In this document: piece after piece, positions 1 through 10,814 of the stretch
Numbering within the stretch: position 1 is the stretch's first letter
Layout of the letters: every line of letters begins with the position of its first letter
Origin: Pyrenula massariospora
Taxonomy: Eukaryota > Ascomycota > Eurotiomycetes > Pyrenulales > Pyrenulaceae
Assembly: GCA_021030905.1 (NCBI GenBank)
Contig: JAGFMI010000005.1
Location: 1,426,001 to 1,490,000 of the forward strand
Direction: 5' to 3'
Length of the DNA stretch: 64,000 nucleotides
Notes under the pieces: generated by a model
Told to the model about the DNA's origin: nothing
The model's database searches: none
The model's input: the letters and a program-made list of their open reading frames with translations, nothing else
Translations under genes and position numbers: made by a program

Positions 1-779
1 GAGATTTGGGCATGGTCAGGGTTGGTTTTAGATGGCATTGGTCTAAAGTGGTACAAGGCTGTGTTTCTAGGCGCGCGCTTGGGGGCTGGGAAGAAGGGTG
101 TCTCGTCTGAGATCCTGCCCCCAAACAGTCTCACTGGATACGAGCATAGGGCCGAGACGCGTCCTCGGTGGTAAATCTGATGCTTAGAATCAGCAGGTTG
201 CGGCCCGTGCCGTCGGCCATTTGCACCGGGATTCCGTCGGGAAAGCTGTTTATTCCAACATGATGCCCTCCCAAGGTCTTCCACAGCCTTTTCAAAACCA
301 ATACTAGCTCCCTTCAAGAGAGAGTCATGACAAAATTACTGAGGGGCGTGCGAGCTCGGGCCCCTCCAAATTTTTTGTTTCCCTTAGGTCTCACGACGTA
401 ACTATTCAATCGAATGATTCTTCGCGAAATGGTTTTTGACGGCAATTTGATACATGTATCCTCGAAGCCTCTGCTGTTAGGGTTCAAGAGGCTGTCTGAT
501 CGGTTGCTGAACACGGCGGTGCGAGATGCAAAAAGCTTGCTCGAAAGCAAGATTCAAGCTTTCAGTGATAGTCTGGTGAGTCAGCTAGGCTGGGTTTAAG
601 ATTTCATTATGCCTCTTCACTCCTGGCAGACTCTCTTGCTACGTGCTTCCACATGATTATCACAGGGTTGAGAAATTGAAATCCATTCCATCAATATCTC
701 GATTTATGCGCCCACTTTCCATGTTATTCTTCCCGCGAAACTCCTCTCTAATACCCTGAAATCCTGAACAAGCGGCACA
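1..779. other. No supported gene; upstream region of MFS gene
   Basis: I see no recognisable coding region. Two short overlapping open frames (near 314-599, one per strand) have no family features. The last 100 bases are pyrimidine-rich and lead straight to the MFS transporter start, so they probably hold its promoter and 5' leader. Confidence 0.5.
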
Positions 780-2306
780 ATGCCCAAAGAAAGTACCCAC
801 CCCTCATCGCCCCCCAGCCCCAAAGCCTCCCCCTCCGACCAACCCCCCTACACCACCCTCCCCCGCCCCCGCATCCGCCTAATAATCGCCCTCCTCTCCC
901 TCTCCACCCTCACCTCCCCCCTAACCGCGACAATCTACCTCCCCCTCCTCCCCCTCCTCGCCGCCCACTACCACACAACCCCCCAACCCATCAACCTCAC
1001 CATAACCCTCTACATCGTCCTCCAAGCCCTCTCCCCCCTCCTCCTCTCCTCCCCCTCCTCCCACCTCGGCCGCCGCCCCGTCCTCCTCACCACCTTCACC
1101 CTCTACACGCTCGCCTCTCTCGGCCTCGCGCTCTCGGCTTCGCACCCAAAGCCTTCGTACGCGGCGCTACTTGTGCTGCGTGGGGGCCAGAGCTTGGGTG
1201 CTAGCGCGGTGTTGAGCGTGGGGTATGGGGTTGTTGCGGATATTGCGGTGCCGGCGGAGCGGGGGAGAGTGTTGGGGCCGTTGCTGGCGGCGGGGAATGT
1301 GGGGACGTGCGTGGGGCCGATTGTGGGAGGATGGATTGCAAGGGGGAGAGGTGGTGGGGGGTTTGTGTGGGTGTTTTGGAGCCTAGCTATTTTTGGTGGG
1401 GTGATGTTGCTTGGGTTGGCGGTGTGGTTGCCGGAGACGGCGAGGAACGTGGTGGGGAATGGAGGGGGCATGAGGGATGGGGGGTGGATGACGAGGTCGG
1501 TTTGGGAGATGGTTGCGGAGAGAAGGGGGAGAGGTGAGAATGGTGATAAGGCACCGCAGGAGAGACCGAGGAGGGAGGTTAAGTTTACGAGTCCGCTGGC
1601 TGCGTTGCGCATTGTTTTCTACCCGGACACGGCGCTGATTCTTTGGATTTCGTCCTGTTACTACGCCCTATGGTATTGTGTCCAGGCTTCTATCCCATCT
1701 ATCTACAAGTCTTCGGTCTATGGGTTTGACGAGCTCCAAGTTGGCCTTGCATACTTGCCTGGCTCCGCAGGCGTCATCCTTAGTATGTACCTTGCTGGAA
1801 AGGCAATCGACTACAACTACAAGCACACCGCCAAGGCAAACAATCTACATATTGACAGAGTCAAAGGTGATGACTTGGCCCATTTTCCGGCTGAGAAAGC
1901 AAGGTCCAGAGGTTGCGGATGGCTTCTTGTTCTGTCCTTCGCCGTTATGGTGGGATATGGATGGTCGGTCCAGCGGCGTGCCCACGTGGCTATTCCATTG
2001 ATTCTGCAGTTCACCCAAGGATTCCTCTCAACCTGGTTGATCCAGTGTTATAGCACCCTCCTGGTGGATGGCTTTCCAAGTATACCAAGCACAGCGTCAA
2101 CCTCTGGGAATATGATGCGATGTGCCCTTTCAGCTGCGTTGGTGGCAGCCTTGGACCCGCTTGTTGCCGTCATGGGGAGAGGCTGGTTCTTCAGCATGAT
2201 AGGGTTCTTGAGTGGTATATTGGACCTCGTGGCGCAGGTGGTGCTTCGGAGGTGCGGGATGAAATGGCGGAATATGAGGGCGCGGAAAGTAGATCAACCA
2301 GTTTGA
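780..2306 (+). CDS. MFS multidrug/H+ antiporter-type transporter (DHA1 family)
   Basis: This is a single-exon gene for 508 residues, the usual size of a 12-helix major facilitator. It probably exports small molecules or drugs from the plasma membrane by proton antiport. After a Pro/Ser-rich cytosolic N-terminus (residues 1-30), helix 1 carries LTATIYLPLLPLLAAHY, and the loop 2-3 motif A appears as SSHLGRRPVLL near residue 95. A basic central loop (about 215-275) separates the two six-helix halves. The start is the first ATG after a pyrimidine-rich leader. The family is clear; the substrate is not, and Qdr/Aqr-type exporters are only the closest type I recognise. Base use is odd: codons are C-ending up to about 1130 and G-ending from about 1150 to 1600 (see findings). 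Confidence 0.9.
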   Translation: MPKESTHPSSPPSPKASPSDQPPYTTLPRPRIRLIIALLSLSTLTSPLTATIYLPLLPLLAAHYHTTPQPINLTITLYIVLQALSPLLLSSPSSHLGRRPVLLTTFTLYTLASLGLALSASHPKPSYAALLVLRGGQSLGASAVLSVGYGVVADIAVPAERGRVLGPLLAAGNVGTCVGPIVGGWIARGRGGGGFVWVFWSLAIFGGVMLLGLAVWLPETARNVVGNGGGMRDGGWMTRSVWEMVAERRGRGENGDKAPQERPRREVKFTSPLAALRIVFYPDTALILWISSCYYALWYCVQASIPSIYKSSVYGFDELQVGLAYLPGSAGVILSMYLAGKAIDYNYKHTAKANNLHIDRVKGDDLAHFPAEKARSRGCGWLLVLSFAVMVGYGWSVQRRAHVAIPLILQFTQGFLSTWLIQCYSTLLVDGFPSIPSTASTSGNMMRCALSAALVAALDPLVAVMGRGWFFSMIGFLSGILDLVAQVVLRRCGMKWRNMRARKVDQPV

Positions 2307-2571
2307 GGAGACCCTTCATCGTCATTGGAGAGGTCAAGCGACAATTCTGTAGGGGAGACAGTGTGATTTAATCTGCATATAATTGCCACCTGAGATGCTG
2401 CTTGAGCGCTGATTAAAACAAATTCAATGTCATATTCAATGACCAATGTCACCTTCAATGAGCATATTGGTCGAACCAATCCACGCCGAGAACTATGTTT
2501 TTCGCAATTCTCACAGGGATATTGAAAACATCACTTCTCAAACGTGAATTCACGGGTCATGCGCAAAGAAC

Positions 2572-3999
2572 ATGGCCAATGATCCATCCAGAAATCCGAT
2601 CCACGCAAATCTACCTTCTTACACCGAACCACAAATCCAGACCAAGGCCAGAGAGGCTGTGGCTGTCTTAACCGGAGTCCCAGAGAAAGTCGTACAGTAT
2701 CTCGATGATAATGTGCGCGCTCGTAAGCCCAATGCCCTTTCCTGAGAGGTCGCGAAATGTCTAACCATCGAAAGATCTACCTCCTGAATCTACCATCAAG
2801 GCCATAGTCCCCCACGGGACCCCTTACTGGACGAGAACAGCCATCATCAAGACAGAAAAGCCCGATGGCTCACAACAGTCTTTCTTCCTCAAGGTAAGCA
2901 TCACCAGGCCAATCAGGGAGAGAACGCCATGACCAATATACTGGAACAGGTCACCCACTCCGACCTAGGCCGCACCAACCTCCGCGGCGAATTCGAGTCC
3001 ATATCCGCCATCTACTCCGCAACCCCAGACCTCTGTCCCACGCCCATCGCAACCGGCACCTACGCCTCAGACCCCTCCATCCACTTCTTCCTCTGCAGCT
3101 TCGTCACCATGACCGACGAGGTCGCCGAACTCTCGACCCTGCCCGCAAAACTCGCACAGCTGCACACGAAAGCCGTCTCTCCGACGGGGAAATACGGGTT
3201 CCACGTCCCCACCAATCAGGGCGCGCTGACGATGCCCAACACCTGGCGAAGCTCGTGGGAGGTCTTCTTCGCGGACATGATGCGCCGCCTCTTCGCATGG
3301 GAAGCGGAGATGCACGGCCACCATCCAGAAATGTCTCGCCTCGCTGAAGCGGTGATGGAAAAGGTGATCCCGCGGCTGCTCCGTCCGCTCGAGACGGGCG
3401 GGCGGGAGATCCGGCCCCGTCTCGCGCATGGGGATCTGTGGGATGGGAATACGTCGACCGACGCGGCGACGGGGAGGCCGGTTGTGTTCGATGCGAGCTC
3501 GGCGTATGTTCATAATGAGTGTATGTATCCCGTTGAACCAAAGAAAGAATCTGGGTGATTATGTGCTAAGCCGCGCAGACGAACTCGGGGCCTGGAATCT
3601 CCCCAGACACCAGATCTACAAGCCCTACATCCGCGCTTATCAGGCGCACTTCCCCATCTCCGCGCCGGAAGAGGACGTGGAAGACCGACTTATTCTCTAT
3701 CGTCTGTGAGTACCGCATGGCAAGAAGCCTTTCCAATTCGAGAACCCCCTCCCCCCTTTTTCTCCGTCTATCTTGCTAAAAAGCTCCGCAGCCGCTTCAA
3801 CCTGACGTCCTCGGGATGCTATCTGAACAATCTCCGGTTTAGAGAGCTGTGGGTTCCACCTGTTCCATCAAATATGAGGAAACGTTGCTGATGTAGAACA
3901 TACAGGGCGCTGGAGGATATGCGGTATCTGGTCGAGAAATACCCGGATGGCTATGAAGGGAGTGAGCCCGGGAAAGCGGAGGAACTGGTTGCAAGGTAG
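2572..3999 (+). CDS. Fructosamine/ketosamine-3-kinase-like protein (protein deglycation kinase fold)
   Basis: I assembled six exons: 2572-2722, 2775-2893, 2950-3520, 3579-3705, 3792-3848 and 3906-3999. All junctions are GT..AG and in frame, giving about 372 residues. Introns are 52-86 bp. The family phosphorylates sugar adducts on protein lysines so that they fall off, and it belongs to the aminoglycoside phosphotransferase-like kinases. The N-terminal lobe has PYWTRTAIIKTE. The catalytic loop reads LAHGDLWDGNTS, with the Brenner-type HGD(L/x)xxxN core, followed by the metal-binding VVFDASSAYVHNEYELG in place of DP.xxGxxExD. The C-terminus is a helical tail. An upstream ATG (2559) stops after seven codons, which supports the start used. 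It could instead be a close APH-like kinase of unknown substrate. Confidence 0.82.
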
Positions 4000-4569
4000 T
4001 ATGAGGGCTTCTCGGAGGGTCGGAGGATTCAAGGAGCTTTGCTTGCGCGCAAGGGGGAATGGGCATGGCCCAGGCAGAATGCTTCCTGACCGTTAGCGAT
4101 CTTGACGCCTACAACTGAGAGGGTGTTCGTTTGACGACTGATGGCAGTAAAGTGCCATCTCAGAACCCCAAAACCGAGATTCTGGGTACTTCTGCGCCGC
4201 GGATGCAGACCCCTGGAAAGGGACGGACAATCCACCCAGAGATTGTCGAGGGATGCTGGCCGAGTCCGAGCACAGGAACATCGACCGACAAAAGTCTACG
4301 TGAAGACTTCGAGAATTGGTTGCAATCTTGTCGAGTGGTTCCTAGGCGCTGATCGAGGTAGGGGTAGAAGTTTGTTCAAACGCAGAGTGTTCACAGTAAA
4401 TAGGCACAGGACAATTAGAAATCAGTTGCTAATTAATGATGAAGCTACCTATCCAGCCAGAAGAATGCTTGCTACTGATAGACTCTGCTCGCATTGACCA
4501 AGAACTCCCAAAACTCAAAAAGAATGGCTAGCGAGTTTGTTGTGATGATTGCTGTCGCGGTGCTGGTAG
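4000..4569. other. Intergenic, convergent gene ends
   Basis: This lies between the stop of the kinase-like gene (+) and the stop of the zinc-finger-like gene (-). Small open frames here lack family features. No RNA gene or repeat was recognised. Confidence 0.5.
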
Positions 4570-6397
4570 CTAGCGACGAAGGGTAGAGAAATCAAATGGG
4601 CGACCTTGGCTGGAACCACTTTGAGGCGGAACCTGCGTCGAGGGCTCTTCGTCTCTTCTGGTTCCGGCATCTTGCCTGGTGTCATTCTCTTGAATCGCCC
4701 TAGGAGAAGTATGATCAGGTGGTGGTAAATTGCCAAGATTATCAGACGAAAATCCGCCATACACTGCAAAAGCAGCTTCGTCCATTCCGACGAACTGGCC
4801 GGTATGATAAGGGTCTTCCGAGATCTGACCAACGATTAATGGACTATCTTGCAGCGATTGATCCGATGGGGCAAGACCGTTGTCATGAGTCGGAACAGAG
4901 TCGAACCAGTCATCCAACTCAGTCATTTGTCGAGAACGACTGTCGTTATGTTGCTCACTGTGACGTGCAGGTTCATCGGCCCTTGACCATCTATTTGGTA
5001 TTAGATCCACGCCGTTTGAGTCTGAAGATCCATCATCGGCTGCTTCTCGGTATTTGGTACGATCAAAGTCCGTAGGCGAAAGGGGCTGCTGCCGAGAAAG
5101 AGCGTCATTAATCTGCTCTCGGTTCTGAGGCGCGGCAGCATCTTGACGTCCGCTCCTTTGCATAGCATTGGCTTGAATTTCTTGTTCCTGCTTGTCCTTG
5201 CGTTCCCACTCGTCTTGGATTCTTTGAATTCGCTCGTCGCGTTCTTGACGCAGCGTCGCCTGCCGTGAGCGAGATTCGTTCAACGTGCGCTCTGGATCCG
5301 GGTCATCCTGCAAGCTTTGCTCTGGCACAGCGCTTAACACATCTTCGATGGGAGGGTCGTTGAATTGCGGGGTTCTGGGTCTTTGGGAGAAGTCGAATTC
5401 GGTCATATCTGGGCAATGATGGTCAACGCTTGCTGTTATAACACCTGCGCTACGAGTGACGCACATGGACTTGGTATCTTTTCCCACGGCCGTACTTGGA
5501 AAACCTCGCGATACGCATGAATCCATCTAGTCTCGGCTCGCGTTGAGCCTTTTAAGTCTCTCGGATCTGGGTCCCAATCTCTGAGCTCGTCTATCATTCG
5601 TGGTTGGAGGTTCATTGTATGTCTCATATGAATCACGCTTTGTAAGTGAGGCTAAGTGATGGATAGGGGTTATTTTCTTGTGTCATTGATTTTTAGTCAA
5701 GAGTCTCACTCACTGAGAACAAATGGCCTACGTTCTTTGTAGCAAAGTAACAGGGCGGGTCTCCGCCTAGCTGTAAGGCTCGCTTAAAATAGATGCAGGC
5801 GAATTCTCGATCATCTTTTCGTTGCTCGGATTTGGGGTCTCTCATCCGAGGTCTCTTTGCAGGGCAGCCTTCGGCATCACTGGTTTCCTCTTGGCGCACT
5901 CTACTCCCAATATTTGACTCTCTTAATCTGAAATGTTGAGAAGTACCACCTTGCTGCTTCTGCAGTGATGAAGATGACGATGGCGAAGAGCTGACGCCAT
6001 GACCGTGAATAAATCCATGCTGTGATATAATAACAAGAGAATAGATTACTTCAAGGAGCGCTCGAAGGTTATTTTGTTCCACAGCCATTTCTTGAGGAGT
6101 GTTTCTCATATTCGGGCTTTTCGAACCTTTAGAGGATTCAGGCGCATCATGGATGTCGGCGTTGACTTTTTCCTGCGAGGAAATGCTGTCGGATTCCGGA
6201 GCCAGCTTAATGGGAGCGCGTGTACTCCTTGACGAAGTCTTGGTCACTGCTTGAGAGTAACGAGGCTCAGCCAAACCCTGAATCATAGCCGCTGGAATTC
6301 GCGAAGCAGGTCTTAGCTCATTCTGACCTAGTTTTCGTTGGAACATGATTTTCTCTTGGTAACTCGGTCTCTTTCTGCTTGGCGAACCATAAGTCAA
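4570..6397 (-). CDS. Diverged fungal C2H2-like finger protein, mostly disordered
   Basis: Three exons join well on the minus strand: 6397/6346-5714, 5651-5465 and 5408-4570. The introns are 62 and 56 bp, each with GTGAGT/GTGCGT and a TTAG/CCAG end. From the in-frame ATG at 6346 the product is 552 residues; the frame is open to 6397 without an ATG, so a further 5' exon is possible. The centre (REFACIYFKR ... CYFATKNVGHL ... HMRH, then a WxxxYxxxF(Q)V-type helix and KIPSPY) resembles the block after the finger in a large family of fungal C2H2 proteins. The second CPxC finger seen in relatives is absent. The N-terminal third is low complexity. The C-terminal 280 residues are charged, with a coiled-coil-like stretch (TLRQERDERIQRIQDEWERK) and many Gln/Asp/Pro. 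A nuclear regulatory role is only a guess. Confidence 0.6.
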
Positions 6398-8508
6398 GGG
6401 ATAACAGCTTGATTATCTATCGATGCAGTGAAATAAGAGCTCTGACAGCTGGCTCCACTGCTGTCCGTCGTTAAAATGCATCCATGGTGTGTTATGATCG
6501 TCACAGTATCAAATCAGTCATTAAAGACGTTTGCAAGCACTGTAGCGGATATGTCTGTGTAGTGCTCTCGAGCCGACCTCAGCGCCCAAGTCTACGATGA
6601 CAGCGAGCATATTTACTTGCACTCGCGAAGTCGCCTGCTTCTTGAGGAAGCCGTAACTGTGAACGAACAATACCAGCTGTATCTTGGAAAGTCCAATAGA
6701 CCAATGTGGTCATCTTTTGGAAGGAACTTTGCTGAGCTTGAAATGAGGCTTCCCGGTCAGTACACCAATGATGAAGCATCTCAGGGCAGCCATGCGACTG
6801 TGACAGCGACATTGCCATTGCCATTGCCATAGATTTGAGCTCCCGCCGGCGTGTTTTTGATGAATGCTTGAGACTTTGAAGGCTCATCAATGTTTAAGAA
6901 GGCCACACTGAGAGTCAAAAGCTGTTGAAGGGCCTCGGCGTGGAGACGATCCGGCGGCTCCTTGGAAAATTTTCGTGCTAAAGTATTTCCGCTCCGACCC
7001 GGGTATTGTAGGTGGCGACAGCCAGCCTACCCCTTTACCTACCCAAGGACGCCACCGAGATGCCGCACCAAGTGCACCGCATATATACATAAAAGAACTT
7101 GAAACTAGGTGCGAGTCATGCATGCCATCTAAATTGAAGAAACTGCGGACGCAAAAATACGTATGCCCGAGGAAATACTCATACATACCATTCAAACGAC
7201 AGAATTCTATGACTTCCGCCAATAGTGCACCAATGAATAAAGACAGCTGGGACTGGTGATACGGCTGTCTACTTTCTATCCCTTTATTTCACGACGTATC
7301 CTTCTCCCTAAATACTCTCATATCTTGACGCTCATAGCGGGTCTTTCCGCTTTTCACCCTCCTATCTCATTCTGTGCCGCTGAATTCCTGACGGATCTCT
7401 CTATCACCGCATCCTGCTCTAGCCCCTAGTCCAGGCATCTTCGTAATATAATAACCTAGTCCCTATCCGAGTTTGTGTGGGGTTCCGCGGATAGAGTCTG
7501 CCTTCCACAGCCCAGAGTAGCTGAGCCAAAGATCTTTGGGAAATGCTATTGACCTGCTGCCAGACGATCGTTTGTTTTATGATCTGGAGTTTACCCAATA
7601 CATATTTGACAGACAGGGGCTCTAAATGGAAATTCTTGGGCTTAGATTGACGATGAAGGGATTCGCCGGCAAGATTTCGCGCAGCGTTAGGACTAAAGAT
7701 CTATGCTTTGAGTGATTCGCCGGCGGTATACCCCAGTATAATCCAAGAAGAAAGCAATCCGGCATACGATTTGAACCCTCCTCCAAGATCATATGTTTGA
7801 CGGTCTGCGAAGTTTTGCGACCACGCCAACATGCAGGCGTCAGTTGGTAAGCAATGACATCCTCTGTTAGATACCGTCTATTGTATATCTGCTGTACCTG
7901 CACCCAACTACCGAAGCGTGCCAGTCACTTGCATAAGTAGTAGAATTTGCCTTGGGGACGGGCGTAGCCATTTAGCGCGTTGTAGGACTTACCTTCGGTG
8001 ACACGCCTTGGAAGCTTTGGTTTTGAGCTCAGAACGCTCAATGAGCAAGGAAGAGGAGGGGTAGGGAGACCGCGAAAAGGACCAAAGTGGTAGCGTGGAA
8101 CATGGTGGAGAAATTATGGATTGGACCAAAGGTGAGTTTCAGGCTTCATCAAGATGAACTAGAAACGTTTGCTAAACGAGGGACGCTGATTGTGGTAGGA
8201 TGGTAAAAGAGGCTCGGAATTGCCAGGAGAGAATGGCGAGTTATGAAACGGTCCCGATGAGGGTATGGTCTCTTAGTGACAAAAGGAAAGTCGTAGGATC
8301 AAGTCATATACTGCTATTTCACCGTGTCTTTAATGTTTCTATCAATCCTCTTCCTTAAGTGTTGTACCGCATCGCTTTCGGATATGTGGACTTTTTATGA
8401 TGTTGTTGTAGATGAGCATGTTCATTGTATCGCGGTTCCCTGTATCAGTGACATGTTCCCATGCATCTTGGTTCCTCCTCTTTCTATCTGTTGCCCTTCA
8501 TCCGCCTC
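6398..8508. other. 2.1 kb without a supported gene
   Basis: Several open frames of 60-110 codons occur on both strands, but none shows family motifs, a signal peptide with a proper ATG, or consistent splice sites. A short hexamer run (four copies of ATTGCC, near 6809-6832) is present. It probably holds 5' regulatory sequence of the zinc-finger-like gene and 3' sequence of the next gene. Confidence 0.45.
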
Positions 8509-9924
8509 CTAATATGGTATGTTCCCACGGCCGACATACACGAGGTTTCCAGATCTCAAATCGTTCTCGGGAAGGCGATAGCCTTGCTCTGCAAGCAACG
8601 CCAATAGACCGAGGAACCTGTACCACATTAACAGCAATATTGAAATAATAATCTTGAGCAGCTTACGCATAACATTCCGCATGTCCCGGAGTCTGATAAC
8701 GCTGGATTTCTAAGGTACGAACCCATCCATACGTCTTAAAGTAACGTCGATTGCCATAGATACTATCATATCCTGCAGATAAAAGAGTTAGAGAAATAGA
8801 GCGACAGAGATACAGAATAGATATAGAAAATTGAAATCGAAGGAGGAAGCATGGAAAGCCTCACTATTCCACGGAGGGAGCCTCAGGGACTATGGAGTTG
8901 ATGATCAGTATCCGAACTATGAGGTGGAATCTCTATCGCTTGGTAAAGGAGTCGATGAAAGAGTGGGGATGTGGAAGGTGGACGAGACAAGAAATATCAT
9001 GCCAAACCTGAGTAAGAAGAACAAATGAAGTCATGCTTTGAAAAGCGTCGAGCATTGGACGATTGCTAAGCTGCGTGAGATCGAACCTCCGCTCACGGCT
9101 CGACAAAAAATGGGTTTGCCCCTCCAGAAGCCTATCACACACCTGTGCGGATTGAATAGGTCAATACTAATCAAGTATAACAGGCTAGAAAGTCGCGCAC
9201 GGTAAGCGTGGCTCTCGTACTTTGCCTATCTGGCAAATCCGCAATTTGATTGGAATGCCGTTTGGCAGTATACAACATTGCTAAAGGGAGCGATCGAGAT
9301 TTGCAGCCCTCGTTGGGGCCCATCACGACCTAAGAAAGACAACAAAGTCAGTTTGTATGAAAAGCACTATATGTGATTCACGAACGCCATTAAGTCTGTC
9401 CTCCCATTCTTGGAGTCGTGATTGAAAGTATCGACTCCTACGATCTCGCTGCGGTTTATATCCTACAGGTCGATCCTGTGGGGGCGGATCTGGACGAAGT
9501 GTCCATCGTGTACCACCATCGGGATTTTGAGGATCATTGTCGCAATAAAAGCGGTAGTTCGAGTCCTGGATATTTGTCGTTTCGGTCATAAGTGCAAACT
9601 CGGACAAGCGTCCTGGAAGCGCTTATTAGCTCTACATTGAGAGACACTAAGCTTCTTACTCAGAATACGAGTCTGCACTAGATGTCGGTCCCGGACTAGT
9701 GGAGCATCATACTGGAAGATCGTTTCAAACACGCGTGGTGTGTAGGTATCCCTAGTGCTTTGCACTCTTAAACACGCCAAAGACGCCATTAACTGAGCCT
9801 CGTGAAGCGCAGTCATGAATACATCACCTGGCAATCTTTTGCAGGACTCATCGACAAAGTACTGTTGTACTGCATAGACTTGTGATACAAAAACAAGCTT
9901 GAGAAGAACGGCAAGACTATTCAT
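8509..9924 (-). CDS. Secreted Asp-zincin-like (deuterolysin/M35-like) protein, copy A, no visible HExxH
   Basis: My model has exons 9924-9660, 9612-~9368, 9329-9201, 9142-9008, 8772-8667 and 8617-8509. It starts with a signal peptide (MNSLAVLLKLVFVSQVYAVQ) and then YFVDESC, the hallmark opening of fungal secreted Asp-zincin-like proteins. Further family blocks are YRFYCDND, EWEDR, RATLTVCDRLL, LDAFQSMTSFVLLTQ, YDSIYG, TYGWV and FLGLLALLAEQGY. In active relatives the zinc site HExxH sits just after the (S/T)F...L block; here I find TSFVLLTQ and then an intron. Exons 9008 and 8772 do not join in frame, so a small exon in the 235 bp gap is probably unresolved. Its paralogue lies at 37580-38892 and shares the exon 1/2 junction phase. 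It is probably extracellular; a non-catalytic role is inferred. Confidence 0.68.
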
Positions 9925-10814
9925 GACGAGATCTTACACTGAATGGCAGAAAACAAGCCTCAATGCGATGAAGATGCAAAAGCGTCTGGGGTGGAACAAA
10001 TAGTGTAAATTGCAAACAATATGCATGAGCCTTGTTGAAATGAATGGATACGGCATGGCGCTCAGCATAGCCTTAATCAACGGAAAATAGCCGAGGTCTT
10101 TCTTTACATGGATGACCCACGCAATTAGTCTCCTGTTGGTGAGCGACTATGGTTCGCTGTGGTCTAAAGTAGCTTGTGTGGGATCGCTTCACTGATTCCT
10201 GTGATGGACAGTTTTCTAAAGATGTATGTATTTTATCAAAGCAACCGCCGTCCCACAAGCAGGTGGTCACTCGGACTTAGAAACACCTTTTCGATGACTC
10301 GTTGTTGGGTCTCGCATTATAGCGTCAGGTCATCAGTGATAGGGTGTAAGAGGGCAAACGGTTGCAATGAGGAGAAGAGGACCAAGCAGAAGGCATGACA
10401 TCCCTCGACCGCTCTTCCCGATTATTAGCCGCAAGGCAGTAGGATCTGTAGAGTCCGAGCACAACCATCTGGAAGACCTGGCACAGCCCTGAGAGCACCG
10501 TGGCTAAATCAAAGAGGGATACAGAACCCATCGTATGCATCAAGGCAAGAAAGAATTGAGACTATTGAGCACCTGTATGAGAAATAAATAATTGTTAGGC
10601 CGGGAGGTAGAAATGAAGCGTTGAATCCAGAGCAGGTGGCGCAATGTTGGCTGAGTCCAGCCTTGTCCGCACAACGCGCCCGCGATGATCAGGCTCCTTT
10701 TCAGTATGCCTTGTTCTGGAACTCTGTGCGCGGGATTCTTTCGTCCATCCTCTCCGTGGAACATCCTCTTGAAAGTTTCCCCTTGACAGTTTCCTTAAAA
10801 ATCTATTGCAAAGA
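9925..10814. other. Divergent intergenic region
   Basis: It separates the divergently transcribed secreted protein (-) and CorA-like protein (+), so it should hold both promoters. No motif I could name and no convincing open frame was seen. Confidence 0.5.

Noticed and set aside
3067-3541. Two overlapping minus-strand frames of about 145 codons
   Set aside because: Antisense shadows of the kinase-like gene exon 3, caused by high GC.
6809-6832. Four copies of a hexamer (ATTGCC), considered as telomere-like or a minisatellite
   Set aside because: Too short and not a fungal telomere unit; ordinary simple repeat.
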